From assembly GCA_963762205.1 (NCBI GenBank), contig CAVXJZ010000004.1, positions 62,001 to 126,000 on the forward strand: a DNA stretch of 64,000 nt. Direction: 5' to 3'. The first letter of the stretch is position 1. Every line of letters starts with the position of its first letter. The DNA comes from VRUE01 sp963762205. GTDB lineage: Bacteria; Actinomycetota; Thermoleophilia; Solirubrobacterales; 70-9. Positions 41,228 to 49,927 of the stretch are shown piece after piece. Position numbers and translations under genes: made by a program. The notes beneath the pieces are model-generated. The model made no database searches. It was not told the origin of the DNA and worked only from the letters and a program-made list of their open reading frames with translations.

Positions 41228-42712
41228 CTACACGTTCTCGTCGATGGAGGCCAGGCGCGCCTCGAGCTCCTCGGGCGAGTCCGGCGCCGGGACGTCCTCG
41301 GAGCGCTCCCGCGGACGCCGGTAGACGAGGTAGAGGAGTGTCAGCAGCACACCCGCGGCGAGGGTGAAGCCGATCTCGACCCGGTGGTTCTCGTCACCGA
41401 CCAGGGGGATGAAGTTCCAGGCGATGAAGGCGCCCGCGCAGAGGACCCAGCGCAGCGAGGCGCGCCGCACCTGGCCCTGGGCGATGCAGGCCTGGTTGAT
41501 CGTCACCGAGGAGAGGTAGAGGCCCATGCCGAGCGTCACCATCAGCAGTTCGACCCGGGCGTAGTCGAACTTGGCGCTGAACGCGAGCTGCATCATCTGC
41601 GGCCCGGCGGCCAGGAACGCGAGGGCGGCAAGGCCGGTGAAGGCGGCGATCGCGAGCAGCACCATGCGGACCGTGCGGTGGAACTCGGTGCCGCTGTCGG
41701 GCTCGCTGCTCGTGTGCAGGCGGGTGAGGTGGGGGAGGATGCTCGTCGAGACCGCCTGGAAGAGCTGCAGGGGCGCGCGGGCGATCATCAGCACGTTGAA
41801 GATGAAGCCGGCCGCGGCCGCACCCTGCAGGCCGCGGGCGATCAGAGGGCCGGCGTTGAGGAAGGCCTGTTCGCTGAACATGATCAGCAGCACGGCGAAG
41901 GCGAAGCCGCCGCCTCTTTTCAAGGAAAAGCCGGCCTCCGGCTCCGAGAGAGTCAGATTGCGATCCTCGCCGGAGGCCGGCTTTTCCTCCGGCATCTCCT
42001 CCGCTTCGCGTCCGGGGATGCCGGGCGAGGCCTGAGGCGTGGCGGGTTGACCCTGGGGCGTGGCGGCCGAGCCTTGGCTGCGTTTGGCGCGGCGGGCGAA
42101 GGCGGCGGGAACGACGAGGAGGGAGAGGGAGGGGGCGGCGACGATGCCGACCGCGACCCACGACTGGCCGCTGAGCAGGCCGACGGCGACGAGGACGGCG
42201 AAGGAAGTTCGGAAGACCGACTCGGAGAGGATCAGCGCCGTGAACAGGCCGAAGCGGTGCTCGCCGGCGAGGAAGCCGCGGGCGAAGTAGCTGGCCGCGT
42301 AGAAGAGCACGGCCGAGAAGAAGACCCAGTAGAGGGCTTCGTTTCCCTCGAGCAGGTTGTCCTGGATCGGCGAGCGCAGGGCGAGGGCGAGGGTTGCGAA
42401 GCCGAGCCCGAGGCCGAGCTGGATGGTCGAGGCGACCCGCATCGTCGGGCCGACCGGCTCGCCCTTGACGCGGTGTTCGGAGATGTGGCGGGAGAGGAGC
42501 TGTTCGATCGGCCGGTAGAGGGTCGAGATCGTGATGAAGACGGCCGACCAGAGCACCGTGATCTGGCCGTAGTCCGGCTTCGAGAGGACGTGCGAGGCGA
42601 TGAAGAAGTAGACGTAGGTGATGACGCCGGTGAGGCCGACGCCGATCGCGAGGAAGCTCGCGGTCTTTCCGTAGTCGGCCGTCGCGGAGCCGCCGGGTTT
42701 TGGCTCTCTCAT
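41228..42712 (-). CDS. Polysaccharide/lipid flippase (MATE/MOP superfamily)
   Basis: The 494-residue protein has about 12-14 membrane helices in two halves (SFLAIGVGLTGVITYVYFFIA at the start, FAFAVLLIMFSEQAFLNAGPL at the second half), as in Wzx-like exporters of lipid-linked sugars. The loop between the halves (about residues 210-275) is long, polar and repetitive (TPQGQPATPQASP). It contains about 22 residues coded by a perfect 19-bp inverted repeat. It follows the glycosyltransferase in ATGA overlap, consistent with export of a glycan. Confidence 0.82.
   Translation of the reverse strand: MREPKPGGSATADYGKTASFLAIGVGLTGVITYVYFFIASHVLSKPDYGQITVLWSAVFITISTLYRPIEQLLSRHISEHRVKGEPVGPTMRVASTIQLGLGLGFATLALALRSPIQDNLLEGNEALYWVFFSAVLFYAASYFARGFLAGEHRFGLFTALILSESVFRTSFAVLVAVGLLSGQSWVAVGIVAAPSLSLLVVPAAFARRAKRSQGSAATPQGQPATPQASPGIPGREAEEMPEEKPASGEDRNLTLSEPEAGFSLKRGGGFAFAVLLIMFSEQAFLNAGPLIARGLQGAAAAGFIFNVLMIARAPLQLFQAVSTSILPHLTRLHTSSEPDSGTEFHRTVRMVLLAIAAFTGLAALAFLAAGPQMMQLAFSAKFDYARVELLMVTLGMGLYLSSVTINQACIAQGQVRRASLRWVLCAGAFIAWNFIPLVGDENHRVEIGFTLAAGVLLTLLYLVYRRPRERSEDVPAPDSPEELEARLASIDENV
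41923..41988. repeat. Perfect 19-bp inverted repeat inside the flippase gene
   Basis: AGGAAAAGCCGGCCTCCGG at 41923-41941 is exactly complementary to 41970-41988, around a 28-nt loop. It lies in frame and codes part of the polar linker between the two membrane halves (about residues 242-264). Confidence 0.9.
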
Positions 42713-43689
42713 CGCTCGCCGCGCTCGTAGTGCGAGGGGTCGACGCCGAGCGCCAGCTCGACCCGCCTGACCCGCTCGAAGACCCTCTGCGTCATCACCC
42801 GCTGGCCGGCGAGGATGTCGCCGATCACGCCCAGGGCGACGAGCTGGATCGCGGCGATGAAGAGGACCGCGCCGAGGATCAGCGACTGGATGTGGCCGCC
42901 GCTGTCGCCGTTGACGATCCAGTCGAGGAGGAAGGGCATCCAGGCCGCCAGCGCCAGCAGGGCGACCACCAGACCGGCGCCGGCGAAGACGCGCAGCGGC
43001 TCGTAGCGCGTGTAGATGCGCAGGATCGAGAGGGCGTTGCGTCGCACGTAGGAGCCGGTCGAGGCGAAGAGGCGCGACTCGCGCGTCTGCGGGTTGGTCG
43101 CGACCGGCACCTGGCCTACGGCGACGAGCATCTTGCCGGCCTGGATCAGGCTCTCCAGGGTGTAGGTGAAGTCGTCGACCACGAGCAGGCCGAGGGCCGC
43201 CTCGCGGTTGTAGGCGCGAAAGCCCGAGGTCGTATCGGCGATCTCCGTCCCCGAGAGACGGCGCACGACCCAGCTGCCCAGCCGCTGCAGGGCTTTCTTG
43301 GGGGCCGAGAAGTGCGCGACCTCACCGACCCGGCGGTCGCCGACGACGATGTCGGCCTCGCCGGCGAGGATCGGCGCCACCAGCTTGGCGATGTCGGCGC
43401 CGCTGTACTGGTTGTCGGCGTCGGTGTTGACGACGATGTCGGCGCCCAGCTTCAGGCAGGCGTCGAGGCCGGCCTGGAAGCCGGCGGCGAGCCCCTTGTT
43501 GTTGGTCAGCCGGACGATGTGCTCGACGCCGAGGCCGCGGGCGACCTCGACCGTGCGGTCGGTCGAGCCGTCGTCGATGACCAGCAGCTCGATCTCGTCG
43601 ATCCCGTCGATCCGGCGCGGGATGTCGGCGATCGTCGCCGACAGGGTCGCCTCCTCGTCGAGGCAGGGGATCTGGACGATCAGCTTCAC
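42709..43689 (-). CDS. Family 2 glycosyltransferase, dolichyl-phosphate-sugar synthase-like
   Basis: The 326 residues begin VKLIVQIPCLDEEATLSATI and hold the GT-A signatures VIDDGSTDRTVEVAR and VNTDADNQYSG (metal-binding DxD type), followed by DIVVGDRRVGE. Two or three C-terminal hydrophobic segments (VVALLALAAWMPFLLDWIV and LGAVLFIAAIQLVALGVIGDI) anchor it to the membrane. The GTG at 43689 is chosen because the family fold starts there. With the flippase it probably builds and exports a surface glycan. The product is unknown. Confidence 0.85.
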   Translation of the reverse strand: MKLIVQIPCLDEEATLSATIADIPRRIDGIDEIELLVIDDGSTDRTVEVARGLGVEHIVRLTNNKGLAAGFQAGLDACLKLGADIVVNTDADNQYSGADIAKLVAPILAGEADIVVGDRRVGEVAHFSAPKKALQRLGSWVVRRLSGTEIADTTSGFRAYNREAALGLLVVDDFTYTLESLIQAGKMLVAVGQVPVATNPQTRESRLFASTGSYVRRNALSILRIYTRYEPLRVFAGAGLVVALLALAAWMPFLLDWIVNGDSGGHIQSLILGAVLFIAAIQLVALGVIGDILAGQRVMTQRVFERVRRVELALGVDPSHYERGER

Positions 43690-43840
43690 TGGCCGCTCAG
43701 GGTATCCGCGCGCTCGGCGCGCCTGCCTTGCTCCATGGCGCCCTGTCACAACCCCGCCCTGCCAATGCCGGGACGCGGTTCTTGCCGGTATGCGGGCAGA
43801 AGTGCGTTCGCGCTGGTTCCCGGGGGTGGGCCAAGGGGAG

Positions 43841-43871
43841 TAGGATTGGGTTGATTGACGAGTCAGTCAAC
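43841..43871 (+). promoter_or_regulatory. ribD promoter -10 box TAGGAT and overlapping operator-like inverted repeat
   Basis: TAGGAT at 43841-43846 fits the -10 pattern. Just downstream GTTGATTGAC (43850-43859) and GTCAGTCAAC (43862-43871) form a 10-bp-arm inverted repeat with one mismatch, ending 3 nt before the ribD ATG. It would cover the transcription start and start codon region, the classic position of a repressor site. It does not look like an FMN riboswitch. Confidence 0.55.
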
Positions 43872-43874
43872 GCG

Positions 43875-45026
43875 ATGGACGTCCAGCTGACACCCACGGA
43901 TCAGGCCCATTTGAGGCAGGCGCTGGAGCTGGCCGAGGGCGGGCGGGGCAGAGTCAGCCCCAACCCCCTGGTCGGTGCGGTGATCGTCGACGGGGGCGGC
44001 GCCGTGATCGGCGAGGGCCTCCACGCCGAGCTCGGCGGCCTGCACGCGGAGCGGGCCGCGCTCGAGGACTGCTCGCGCCGCGGCGCCGACCCGACCGGGT
44101 CGACGATGTACGTGACGCTCGAGCCCTGCGCCCACCAGGGGCGGCAGCCGCCCTGCGTCGAGGCGATCCTCGAAGCCGGCATCGCGCGCGTCGCGATCGC
44201 CTCCGACGATCCCTCCGAGAAGGCCGCCGGCCGCGGCCCGGGCATCCTTCGCGACGCCGGCGTCGAGGTCACCTTCGCCGCCGGCGAGGTGGCCACGGCC
44301 GCGCGCCTGCTCAACCAGCCGTTCCGCAAGCACGCACGTACCGGCGTTCCGCTGGTGGTCCTCAAGCAGGCGATGTCGCTGGACGGTCGCACGACGACCG
44401 CGCCCGGCGACTCGCCATGGATCTCGGGTGAGGCGAGCCGCGGGCTCGTCCACCGCTGGCGGTCGGAATCCGACGCGATCGCGGTCGGCATCGGCACGGT
44501 CCTCGCCGACGACCCGCTGCTCACCGCGCGCGACATCCCCGACGCGCGGCAGCCGGCCCGCGTCGTCTTCGACCGCCGCGCCCGCCTGCCGCTCGACTCG
44601 CAGCTGCTCGGCACGCTCGATCTCGCCCCGGTGCTCGTCGTCGTCGGCCCGGAGGCCAGGGCGGGCGCCCTGCGGGAGGCAGGCGCCGAGGTCGTCGTCG
44701 CCGACGGCGTCGCGCCCGCCCTCGGCGAGCTCGGCCGGCGCGGCATCACCTCCCTCTTCCTCGAGGGCGGCCAGACTCTCGCCGCCGCGTTCGAGCAGGC
44801 GGAGGCTGTGGACGAGGCACGCGTCTTCGTCGCCCCGGTTCTTCTCGGTGGCGGCGTGGGCGCTCCTCGCGCGGGTGGCGACGGCGAAGGGGGGGTCGAG
44901 GACAGCTCGACCCGCAGCGCCCCCCCTTCGTCGTCGGCAGGACCCGCGCGCAAGAGTGCCTTGGTCTCGACCGTCGAGACGGTCGGTGAGGACACGCTGA
45001 TAACGGCCCGCTTCAGGGAGTGGTGA
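43875..45026 (+). CDS. ribD: Riboflavin biosynthesis bifunctional deaminase/reductase
   Basis: RibD deaminates and then reduces the pyrimidine intermediate of riboflavin synthesis. The 383 residues have the deaminase zinc site HAERAALEDC and EPCAHQGRQPPCVEAI (residues about 55-95) and the reductase domain from KQAMSLDGRTTT near 160. Near the C-terminus about 20 residues (GEGGVEDSSTRSAPPSSSAG, about 335-355) interrupt the otherwise conserved reductase end and are coded by a palindromic element. The ATG at 43875 begins the family homology. ribE starts 2 nt after the stop. Confidence 0.95.
   Translation: MDVQLTPTDQAHLRQALELAEGGRGRVSPNPLVGAVIVDGGGAVIGEGLHAELGGLHAERAALEDCSRRGADPTGSTMYVTLEPCAHQGRQPPCVEAILEAGIARVAIASDDPSEKAAGRGPGILRDAGVEVTFAAGEVATAARLLNQPFRKHARTGVPLVVLKQAMSLDGRTTTAPGDSPWISGEASRGLVHRWRSESDAIAVGIGTVLADDPLLTARDIPDARQPARVVFDRRARLPLDSQLLGTLDLAPVLVVVGPEARAGALREAGAEVVVADGVAPALGELGRRGITSLFLEGGQTLAAAFEQAEAVDEARVFVAPVLLGGGVGAPRAGGDGEGGVEDSSTRSAPPSSSAGPARKSALVSTVETVGEDTLITARFREW
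44885..44930 (-). repeat. Palindromic element inside ribD (related to the one in recG)
   Basis: CGAAGGGGGGG (44885-44895) pairs perfectly with CCCCCCCTTCG (44920-44930), with an inner stem TCGAG/CTCGA. Read on the minus strand, the 24-nt centre matches the centre of the recG element at about 18 of 24 positions, starting with the identical CGCTGCGGG and ending with the identical GTCCTCGA. It is inserted in frame. Confidence 0.85.
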
Positions 45027-45028
45027 GG

Positions 45029-45637
45029 ATGTTCACCGGACTGGTCGGGGACGTCGGGACGATCGAGGCGGTGGAGGCGGGCGGTGACGGCGCCACCCTG
45101 CGCTTCGCCACGGGCCTCGGTCCGGAGATCGCCGCAGGCGACTCGGTCGCCGTCGACGGCGTCTGCCTGACCGCGACCGGCGCCGGTGCCGATGGCTTCG
45201 CGGCGGAGGCGATGAACCAGACCCTGGGGCTCACCTCGCTCGGCGCCCTCGAGCCCGGCACCCGCGTCAACCTCGAGCTCGCCGTGCGGCCGAGCGACCG
45301 GCTCGGCGGCCACATCCTCCAGGGGCACGTCGACGGCGTCGGCGACGTCGTCTCGATCGTCGACGACGGCTTCGCCCGTCGCCTGCGGGTCGCGCTCGGC
45401 CCGGACCTGCTGCGCTACGCGGTGGAGCGGGGCTCGGTCGGCCTCGGCGGTGTCAGCCTCACGGTGGCGGCGCTGGGCGAGAGCTGGCTCGAGGTGTCGC
45501 TGATCCCGGAGACATTGGAGCGCACGACCCTCGGAGAGGCTTCGGAGGGCACCCGGCTCAACGTCGAGTGCGACGTCGTCGCCAAGTACGTGGAGAGGTT
45601 GGTCGCCTATCGTGGCGACGGAAAGGAGCAGGCGTGA
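45029..45637 (+). CDS. ribE: Riboflavin synthase alpha subunit
   Basis: This enzyme dismutates two lumazines to riboflavin. The 202 residues begin MFTGLVGDVGTIEAVE and show the duplicated lumazine-binding domains, each with a 'DGVCLT'/'GGVSLT'-type strand: GDSVAVDGVCLTATGAG near residue 40 and ERGSVGLGGVSLTVAALG near 135. GHILQGHVDGVG links them. GTGAGG precedes the ATG. It ends in GTGA overlap with ribBA. Confidence 0.95.
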   Translation: MFTGLVGDVGTIEAVEAGGDGATLRFATGLGPEIAAGDSVAVDGVCLTATGAGADGFAAEAMNQTLGLTSLGALEPGTRVNLELAVRPSDRLGGHILQGHVDGVGDVVSIVDDGFARRLRVALGPDLLRYAVERGSVGLGGVSLTVAALGESWLEVSLIPETLERTTLGEASEGTRLNVECDVVAKYVERLVAYRGDGKEQA

Positions 45638-46959
45638 GCCAGATGACAGAGGCGCAGGGCAAAGAGCAGACCGGAGCCGGGGCGGGGGAGAGCCCGTTCT
45701 CGACGATCGAGGAGGCGATCGAGGAGATCCGGCGTGGGCGGATGGTCGTCGTCTGCGACGGCGAGGACCGCGAGAACGAGGGCGACCTGGTGATGGCGGC
45801 CCAGTTCGCCACCTCGGAGGCGGTCAACTTCATGGCCAAGGAAGCACGCGGCCTGATCTGCCTGGCGCTGACGGCGGAGCGCTGCGAACGGCTCGGCCTG
45901 AAGCTGATGGCGGCCAAGAACGAGGCGCCCCTGCAGACCGCCTTCACGGTGACGATCGAGGCGGCCGGCGGGGTCAGCACCGGGATCTCGGCCCATGATC
46001 GGGCCCACACGATCCAGGTCGCGATCGACCCCGAGTCGGGCCCCCGCGACATCGTCATCCCCGGCCACATGTTCCCGCTGCGGGCCAAGGACGGGGGCGT
46101 CCTCGAGCGCACCGGCCACACCGAGGCGAGCGTCGACCTCGCCCGCCTCGCCGGCCTCACCCCCTCCGGGGTTATCTGCGAGGTGATGAACGACGACGGC
46201 ACAATGGCCCGGGTCCCGGACCTGATCCCGTACTGCGAGAAGCACGGGCTGAAGATGGTCACGGTCGCCGACCTGATCGCCTACCGGCGCCGCACCGAGA
46301 AGCTGGTCGAGCGCGTCGTCGCCACCGCGCTGCCGACCTCATTCGGCGACTTCACGGCGGTCGGCTACCGCTCGCTGGTCGACGACAAACACCATGTGGC
46401 GATGGTCAAGGGAGAGGTCGACGGGGCCGACGACGTGCTCGTTCGCGTCCACAGCGAGTGCCTCACCGGCGACGTCTTCCACAGCATGCGCTGCGACTGC
46501 GGCGAGCAGCTCGCCTCGGCGCTGTCGATGATCGAGCAGGAGGGGCAGGGCGTCCTCCTCTACCTCTCGCAGGAGGGTCGCGGGATCGGCCTGCTCAACA
46601 AGCTGCGGGCCTACAAGCTCCAGGAGGAGGGCGCCGACACGGTCGAGGCGAACCTCAAGCTCGGCCTGCCCGCCGACCTGCGCGACTACGGCATCGGCGC
46701 CCAGATCCTCAGCGACCTCGGCCTGACCAGCATCCGCATCCTCACCAACAACCCGAAAAAGATCGTCGGCCTGGAGGGCTACGGCCTCTCGGTCACCGAG
46801 CAGGTGCCGATCGAGTCCGACCCCAACTCCCACAACGAGGACTACCTGCGCGCCAAGCGCGACAAGCTCGGCCACACCCTCCATCACCAGGGCCTCGCCT
46901 TCGACGAGGAGATGATCCACGACGAGGAGGAGCGGGACGCGAAGGGCGCCGGTGGCTGA
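45634..46959 (+). CDS. ribBA: Bifunctional DHBP synthase / GTP cyclohydrolase II
   Basis: The N-terminal half (to about residue 215) makes 3,4-dihydroxybutanone phosphate and shows VVVCDGEDRENEGDLVMAAQ and a GHMFPLRAKDGGVLERTGHTEA block (read in parts). The C-terminal half is GTP cyclohydrolase II with VRVHSECLTGDVF, the zinc cysteines of MRCDCGEQL, and LYLSQEGRGIGLLNKLRAY. The GTG at 45634 follows AAAGGAG. It overlaps ribH by 8 nt. Confidence 0.96.
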   Translation: MSQMTEAQGKEQTGAGAGESPFSTIEEAIEEIRRGRMVVVCDGEDRENEGDLVMAAQFATSEAVNFMAKEARGLICLALTAERCERLGLKLMAAKNEAPLQTAFTVTIEAAGGVSTGISAHDRAHTIQVAIDPESGPRDIVIPGHMFPLRAKDGGVLERTGHTEASVDLARLAGLTPSGVICEVMNDDGTMARVPDLIPYCEKHGLKMVTVADLIAYRRRTEKLVERVVATALPTSFGDFTAVGYRSLVDDKHHVAMVKGEVDGADDVLVRVHSECLTGDVFHSMRCDCGEQLASALSMIEQEGQGVLLYLSQEGRGIGLLNKLRAYKLQEEGADTVEANLKLGLPADLRDYGIGAQILSDLGLTSIRILTNNPKKIVGLEGYGLSVTEQVPIESDPNSHNEDYLRAKRDKLGHTLHHQGLAFDEEMIHDEEERDAKGAGG

Positions 46960-47443
46960 GGCCGGGGCGTTCCTCGAGAGCTTCTCCGAGGAGGAGCGGC
47001 GACTGCTCGCCCAGATGCGCTTCGCGGTCTGCGTCGGCCGTTTCTACGAGGACCTGGCGGACCGTCTGCTGGCGGGCGCCGCCGACGGCTTCGAGATCGC
47101 CGGCGTGCCGGAGCGGAAGGTGAGGCAGGTCTCGGTGCCTGGCGCCTACGAGCTGCCCTTCGCGGCGAAGGTGCACGCAGAGAGCACGCTCTTCGCGGGC
47201 GTCGCCTGCCTCGGCGTCGTGATCCGCGGCGAGACCGACCACTACGACTTCGTCTGCGCGGAGGCGGCTCGGGGGATCCAGGAAGTGCAGCTGCGGACCG
47301 GAGTCCCCTGCGCCTTCGGCGTGATCACCTGCGACACGATGGAGCAGGCGCTGGCCCGGGCCGGCGGAGGCAAGCGCGACCAGGGCCGCAACGCGGCGCT
47401 GACGGTGGCCCGGATGGCGCTGCTCAAGCACGAGCTTGCCTGA
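46952..47443 (+). CDS. ribH: 6,7-dimethyl-8-ribityllumazine synthase
   Basis: RibH is the icosahedral lumazine synthase. The 163 residues include RFAVCVGRFYEDLADRLLAGA, the VPGAYELPFAAKVHA phosphate-binding block near residue 62 and VIRGETDHYDFVCAEAARGI near residue 92 with the catalytic His. Family members usually have RFN at the first site. Here it is RFY, a small variation. It completes the rib operon ribD-ribE-ribBA-ribH. Confidence 0.94.
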   Translation: MAEAGAFLESFSEEERRLLAQMRFAVCVGRFYEDLADRLLAGAADGFEIAGVPERKVRQVSVPGAYELPFAAKVHAESTLFAGVACLGVVIRGETDHYDFVCAEAARGIQEVQLRTGVPCAFGVITCDTMEQALARAGGGKRDQGRNAALTVARMALLKHELA

Positions 47444-47481
47444 CCGGCGCGGCGGCCGATCATCTACCATCCACGATCCCG

Positions 47482-47673
47482 ATGGCCAAGGTCTGTCACA
47501 GCTGCGGCAAGGGACCGGCGTTCGGCCAGTCCCGGAGCCACTCGATGGTCGCCACCAAGCGGCGCTTCGACCCGAACCTGCAGAAGGTCCGGATCCAGGA
47601 GAACGGGCGCAAGCTGCGCGCCTACGTCTGCACCCGCTGCCTGAAGTCCAACAAGATCACCAAGGCCGCCTGA
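47482..47673 (+). CDS. rpmB: 50S ribosomal protein L28
   Basis: The 63-residue protein starts MAKVCHSCGKGPAFGQSRSH and ends with YVCTRCLKSNKITKAA. The two CxxC pairs mark the zinc-binding (C+) form of L28. A TACCAT box (47465-47470) lies 11 nt before the ATG. It ends 1 nt before the convergent transporter gene. Confidence 0.95.
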   Translation: MAKVCHSCGKGPAFGQSRSHSMVATKRRFDPNLQKVRIQENGRKLRAYVCTRCLKSNKITKAA

Positions 47674-47674
47674 T

Positions 47675-49861
47675 CTAGGCGTCGGCCTGGACGACCGGGT
47701 GCTCGCCGGTCGGTGCGGGGTCGCCCTCGGCGGGCTCGACGTGGAGGCGGGGCAGGACGCGGTCGAGCCAGTCCGGCAGCCACCAGGCGCGCCTGCCGAA
47801 GAGCTGCATCACCGCCGGCACCAGCACCGAGCGGATGATCACCGCGTCGATGAAGATCGCCGCGGCGAGCCCGAGGCCGAACAGTTTGATGATCCGGTCT
47901 TCGCCGATCATGAAGGAGAGGAAGACGGTGCACATGATCGCCGCCGCGGCCGTGATCACGCGGCCGGTGAGGGCGAGGCCGCGGGTCACCGCCTGCGTCG
48001 CGTCGTGGCTGCCCTCCCACTCCTCGTGGATCCGCGACATCAGGAAGACCTCGTAGTCCATCGAGAGGCCGAAGATGATCGCGAAGAGGAAGATCGGGAA
48101 GAAGGAGATGATCGGCCCCGTTCCGTCGATGCCGACCAGGCTCGCGCCCCAGCCCCACTGGAAGACGGCGACGATCAGCCCGAAGGCGGCGCCGATGCTG
48201 AGCAGGTTCATGACGACCGCCTTCACCGGCACCAGGACAGAGCGGAAGACCGCCATCAGCAGCAGCGCCGAGAGCAGCACGACGACGCCGATGAAGAGCG
48301 GCAGCTTCTCGGCGATCGCGGTGCCGAAGTCCTCGAAGATCGCGGTGACGCCGCCGACGTGCACCTGGGCCCCGGTCCTTGACTCGACCGGCGGGACGAG
48401 CTCGCCACGGATGCGGTCGAGCAGCTCGGTCGTCCTCTCGCTCTGGGGCGAGGTCGTCGGGTAGAGCTGGAAGACGCCGGTGTTCCTGGCCGGGTTGAGC
48501 ATCACCGGCGTGGTGGAGGCGACACCGGCTTCGGTCCCGAGCGTCGCGTGCAGCTCCCTCAACGCCGTGTCGTCGCCCTTCGCGGGCAGCGCGGCGACGA
48601 TCGAGAAGGGGCCGTTGAAGCCCGGCCCGAAGCCCTCGGCGAGCAGGTCGTAGGCCTCCCGGGTCGTCGTCCCGGCGGGATCGGTGCCGGCGTCGTTGGA
48701 GCCGAGGCGCAGCGAGAGCGTCGGCACGCAGAGCAGGAGCAGCAGGCCACCGGAGAGCAGCGCCGAGGCCACCGGGCGCCGCTGGATCTCGCGGCTCCAC
48801 CGATACCAGCGGGTGTTCTCGGCGGTCGACGGCTTACGGCTGCCGAGGCCCGGGAGGCGCAGGCGGTCCACCCAGTGGCCGGCGATCGTCAGCAGCGCGG
48901 GCAGCAGCGTCAGCGCCGCGATCATCGTCATCAGCACCGCCAGCGCCGCCGCCATCGCCACCCCGTAGAGGAAGGAGAGCCCGAGCAGCAGCATCCCCAT
49001 CAGGGCGATGATCACCGTGATCCCGGCGAAGAGCACGGCGCGCCCGGCGGTGTCGACGGCCGCGATCGCGGCGTCGCGCTTCTCAAGTCCCTCGTCGAGA
49101 CCGTTGCGGAAGCGGGTGAGGATGAAGAGGGCGTAGTCGATGCCCACCCCGAGGCCGATCATCGCCGCCAGCTGCGGGGCGAAGTCCGCCGTGTCGAAGA
49201 CGTGGGTGCCGAGCGTGACCAGGCTGAGGCCGACGCCGAGCGCGAACAGGGCGGTGAGGATCGGCAGGCCCATGGCGACGAGCGACCCGAAGGTGATGAG
49301 CAGGACGACGACCGCGGCGAGCAGGCCGATTTTGAAGGAGGTGTCGCCTTCTTCTTGGGCTCGCGCTTCCTCGATCGGCTGGCCGCCGAGCTCGACCTGA
49401 AGCCCGTCGCCGCCGGTCGCCTCCGCCTCGGCGATCAGCCTCTTCGTGTCGTCCTCTTCGATGTCGTTGGTGAAGACGTCGTACTGGACGGTCGCGTAGG
49501 CGATTTCGCCGTCCTCGCTGACGGCCGCGGCGCCGCCCCGGGCGTAGGGGCTGGCGACTTCGCTCACATGGGGCAGCTCCTCGGCATCGGCGAAGAGCCT
49601 CTCCATCCGCGTCCTCACCGCCGGCGCGTCGACGCCCGCCGAGGTTCGGAAGACGATCGTCGCCGTGTCGCCCGACTGGGACGGGAATCGGTCTTCGAGC
49701 AGCTCGAAGGCGTCGGTCGAGTCGGAGGCGGGGAGCTTGAAGTCTTCGGAGAATTCGGAGCCCGCCGACCCGGCGATCGCCCCGACCCCGATCAGGGCCA
49801 CGATCCAAGCGACGATCATCGTCTTGCGGTGGCCCGTGCACCATGTGGCGAAACCTCGCAT
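47675..49861 (-). CDS. MMPL-family RND transporter
   Basis: The 728-residue protein has the 12-helix MMPL layout: one N-terminal helix, a periplasmic domain, a five-helix block with GLGVGIDYALFILTRFRNGL, and a repeat with FGLSMDYEVFLMSRIHEEW. The Asp-Tyr pairs are the proton-relay positions in this family. In mycobacteria such proteins export cell-envelope lipids. The cargo here is unknown. It is convergent with rpmB and divergent from fakA. Confidence 0.9.
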   Translation of the reverse strand: MRGFATWCTGHRKTMIVAWIVALIGVGAIAGSAGSEFSEDFKLPASDSTDAFELLEDRFPSQSGDTATIVFRTSAGVDAPAVRTRMERLFADAEELPHVSEVASPYARGGAAAVSEDGEIAYATVQYDVFTNDIEEDDTKRLIAEAEATGGDGLQVELGGQPIEEARAQEEGDTSFKIGLLAAVVVLLITFGSLVAMGLPILTALFALGVGLSLVTLGTHVFDTADFAPQLAAMIGLGVGIDYALFILTRFRNGLDEGLEKRDAAIAAVDTAGRAVLFAGITVIIALMGMLLLGLSFLYGVAMAAALAVLMTMIAALTLLPALLTIAGHWVDRLRLPGLGSRKPSTAENTRWYRWSREIQRRPVASALLSGGLLLLLCVPTLSLRLGSNDAGTDPAGTTTREAYDLLAEGFGPGFNGPFSIVAALPAKGDDTALRELHATLGTEAGVASTTPVMLNPARNTGVFQLYPTTSPQSERTTELLDRIRGELVPPVESRTGAQVHVGGVTAIFEDFGTAIAEKLPLFIGVVVLLSALLLMAVFRSVLVPVKAVVMNLLSIGAAFGLIVAVFQWGWGASLVGIDGTGPIISFFPIFLFAIIFGLSMDYEVFLMSRIHEEWEGSHDATQAVTRGLALTGRVITAAAAIMCTVFLSFMIGEDRIIKLFGLGLAAAIFIDAVIIRSVLVPAVMQLFGRRAWWLPDWLDRVLPRLHVEPAEGDPAPTGEHPVVQADA

Positions 49862-49914
49862 CGGCCGGGCAGGCTAGCGGACCCAGGGGACCTGCTCGCC
49901 TCTGGGGCGGCAGC

Positions 49915-49920
49915 TAGATT
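49915..49920 (+). promoter_or_regulatory. -10 box TAGATT for leaderless fakA
   Basis: TAGATT ends 7 nt before the ATG at 49928, without a Shine-Dalgarno. Confidence 0.6.
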
Positions 49921-49927
49921 TCTCAGT

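Noticed and set aside
43690..43874. FMN riboswitch upstream of ribD
   Set aside because: The conserved RFN blocks are not visible and the probable -10 box lies only 28 nt from the start codon.
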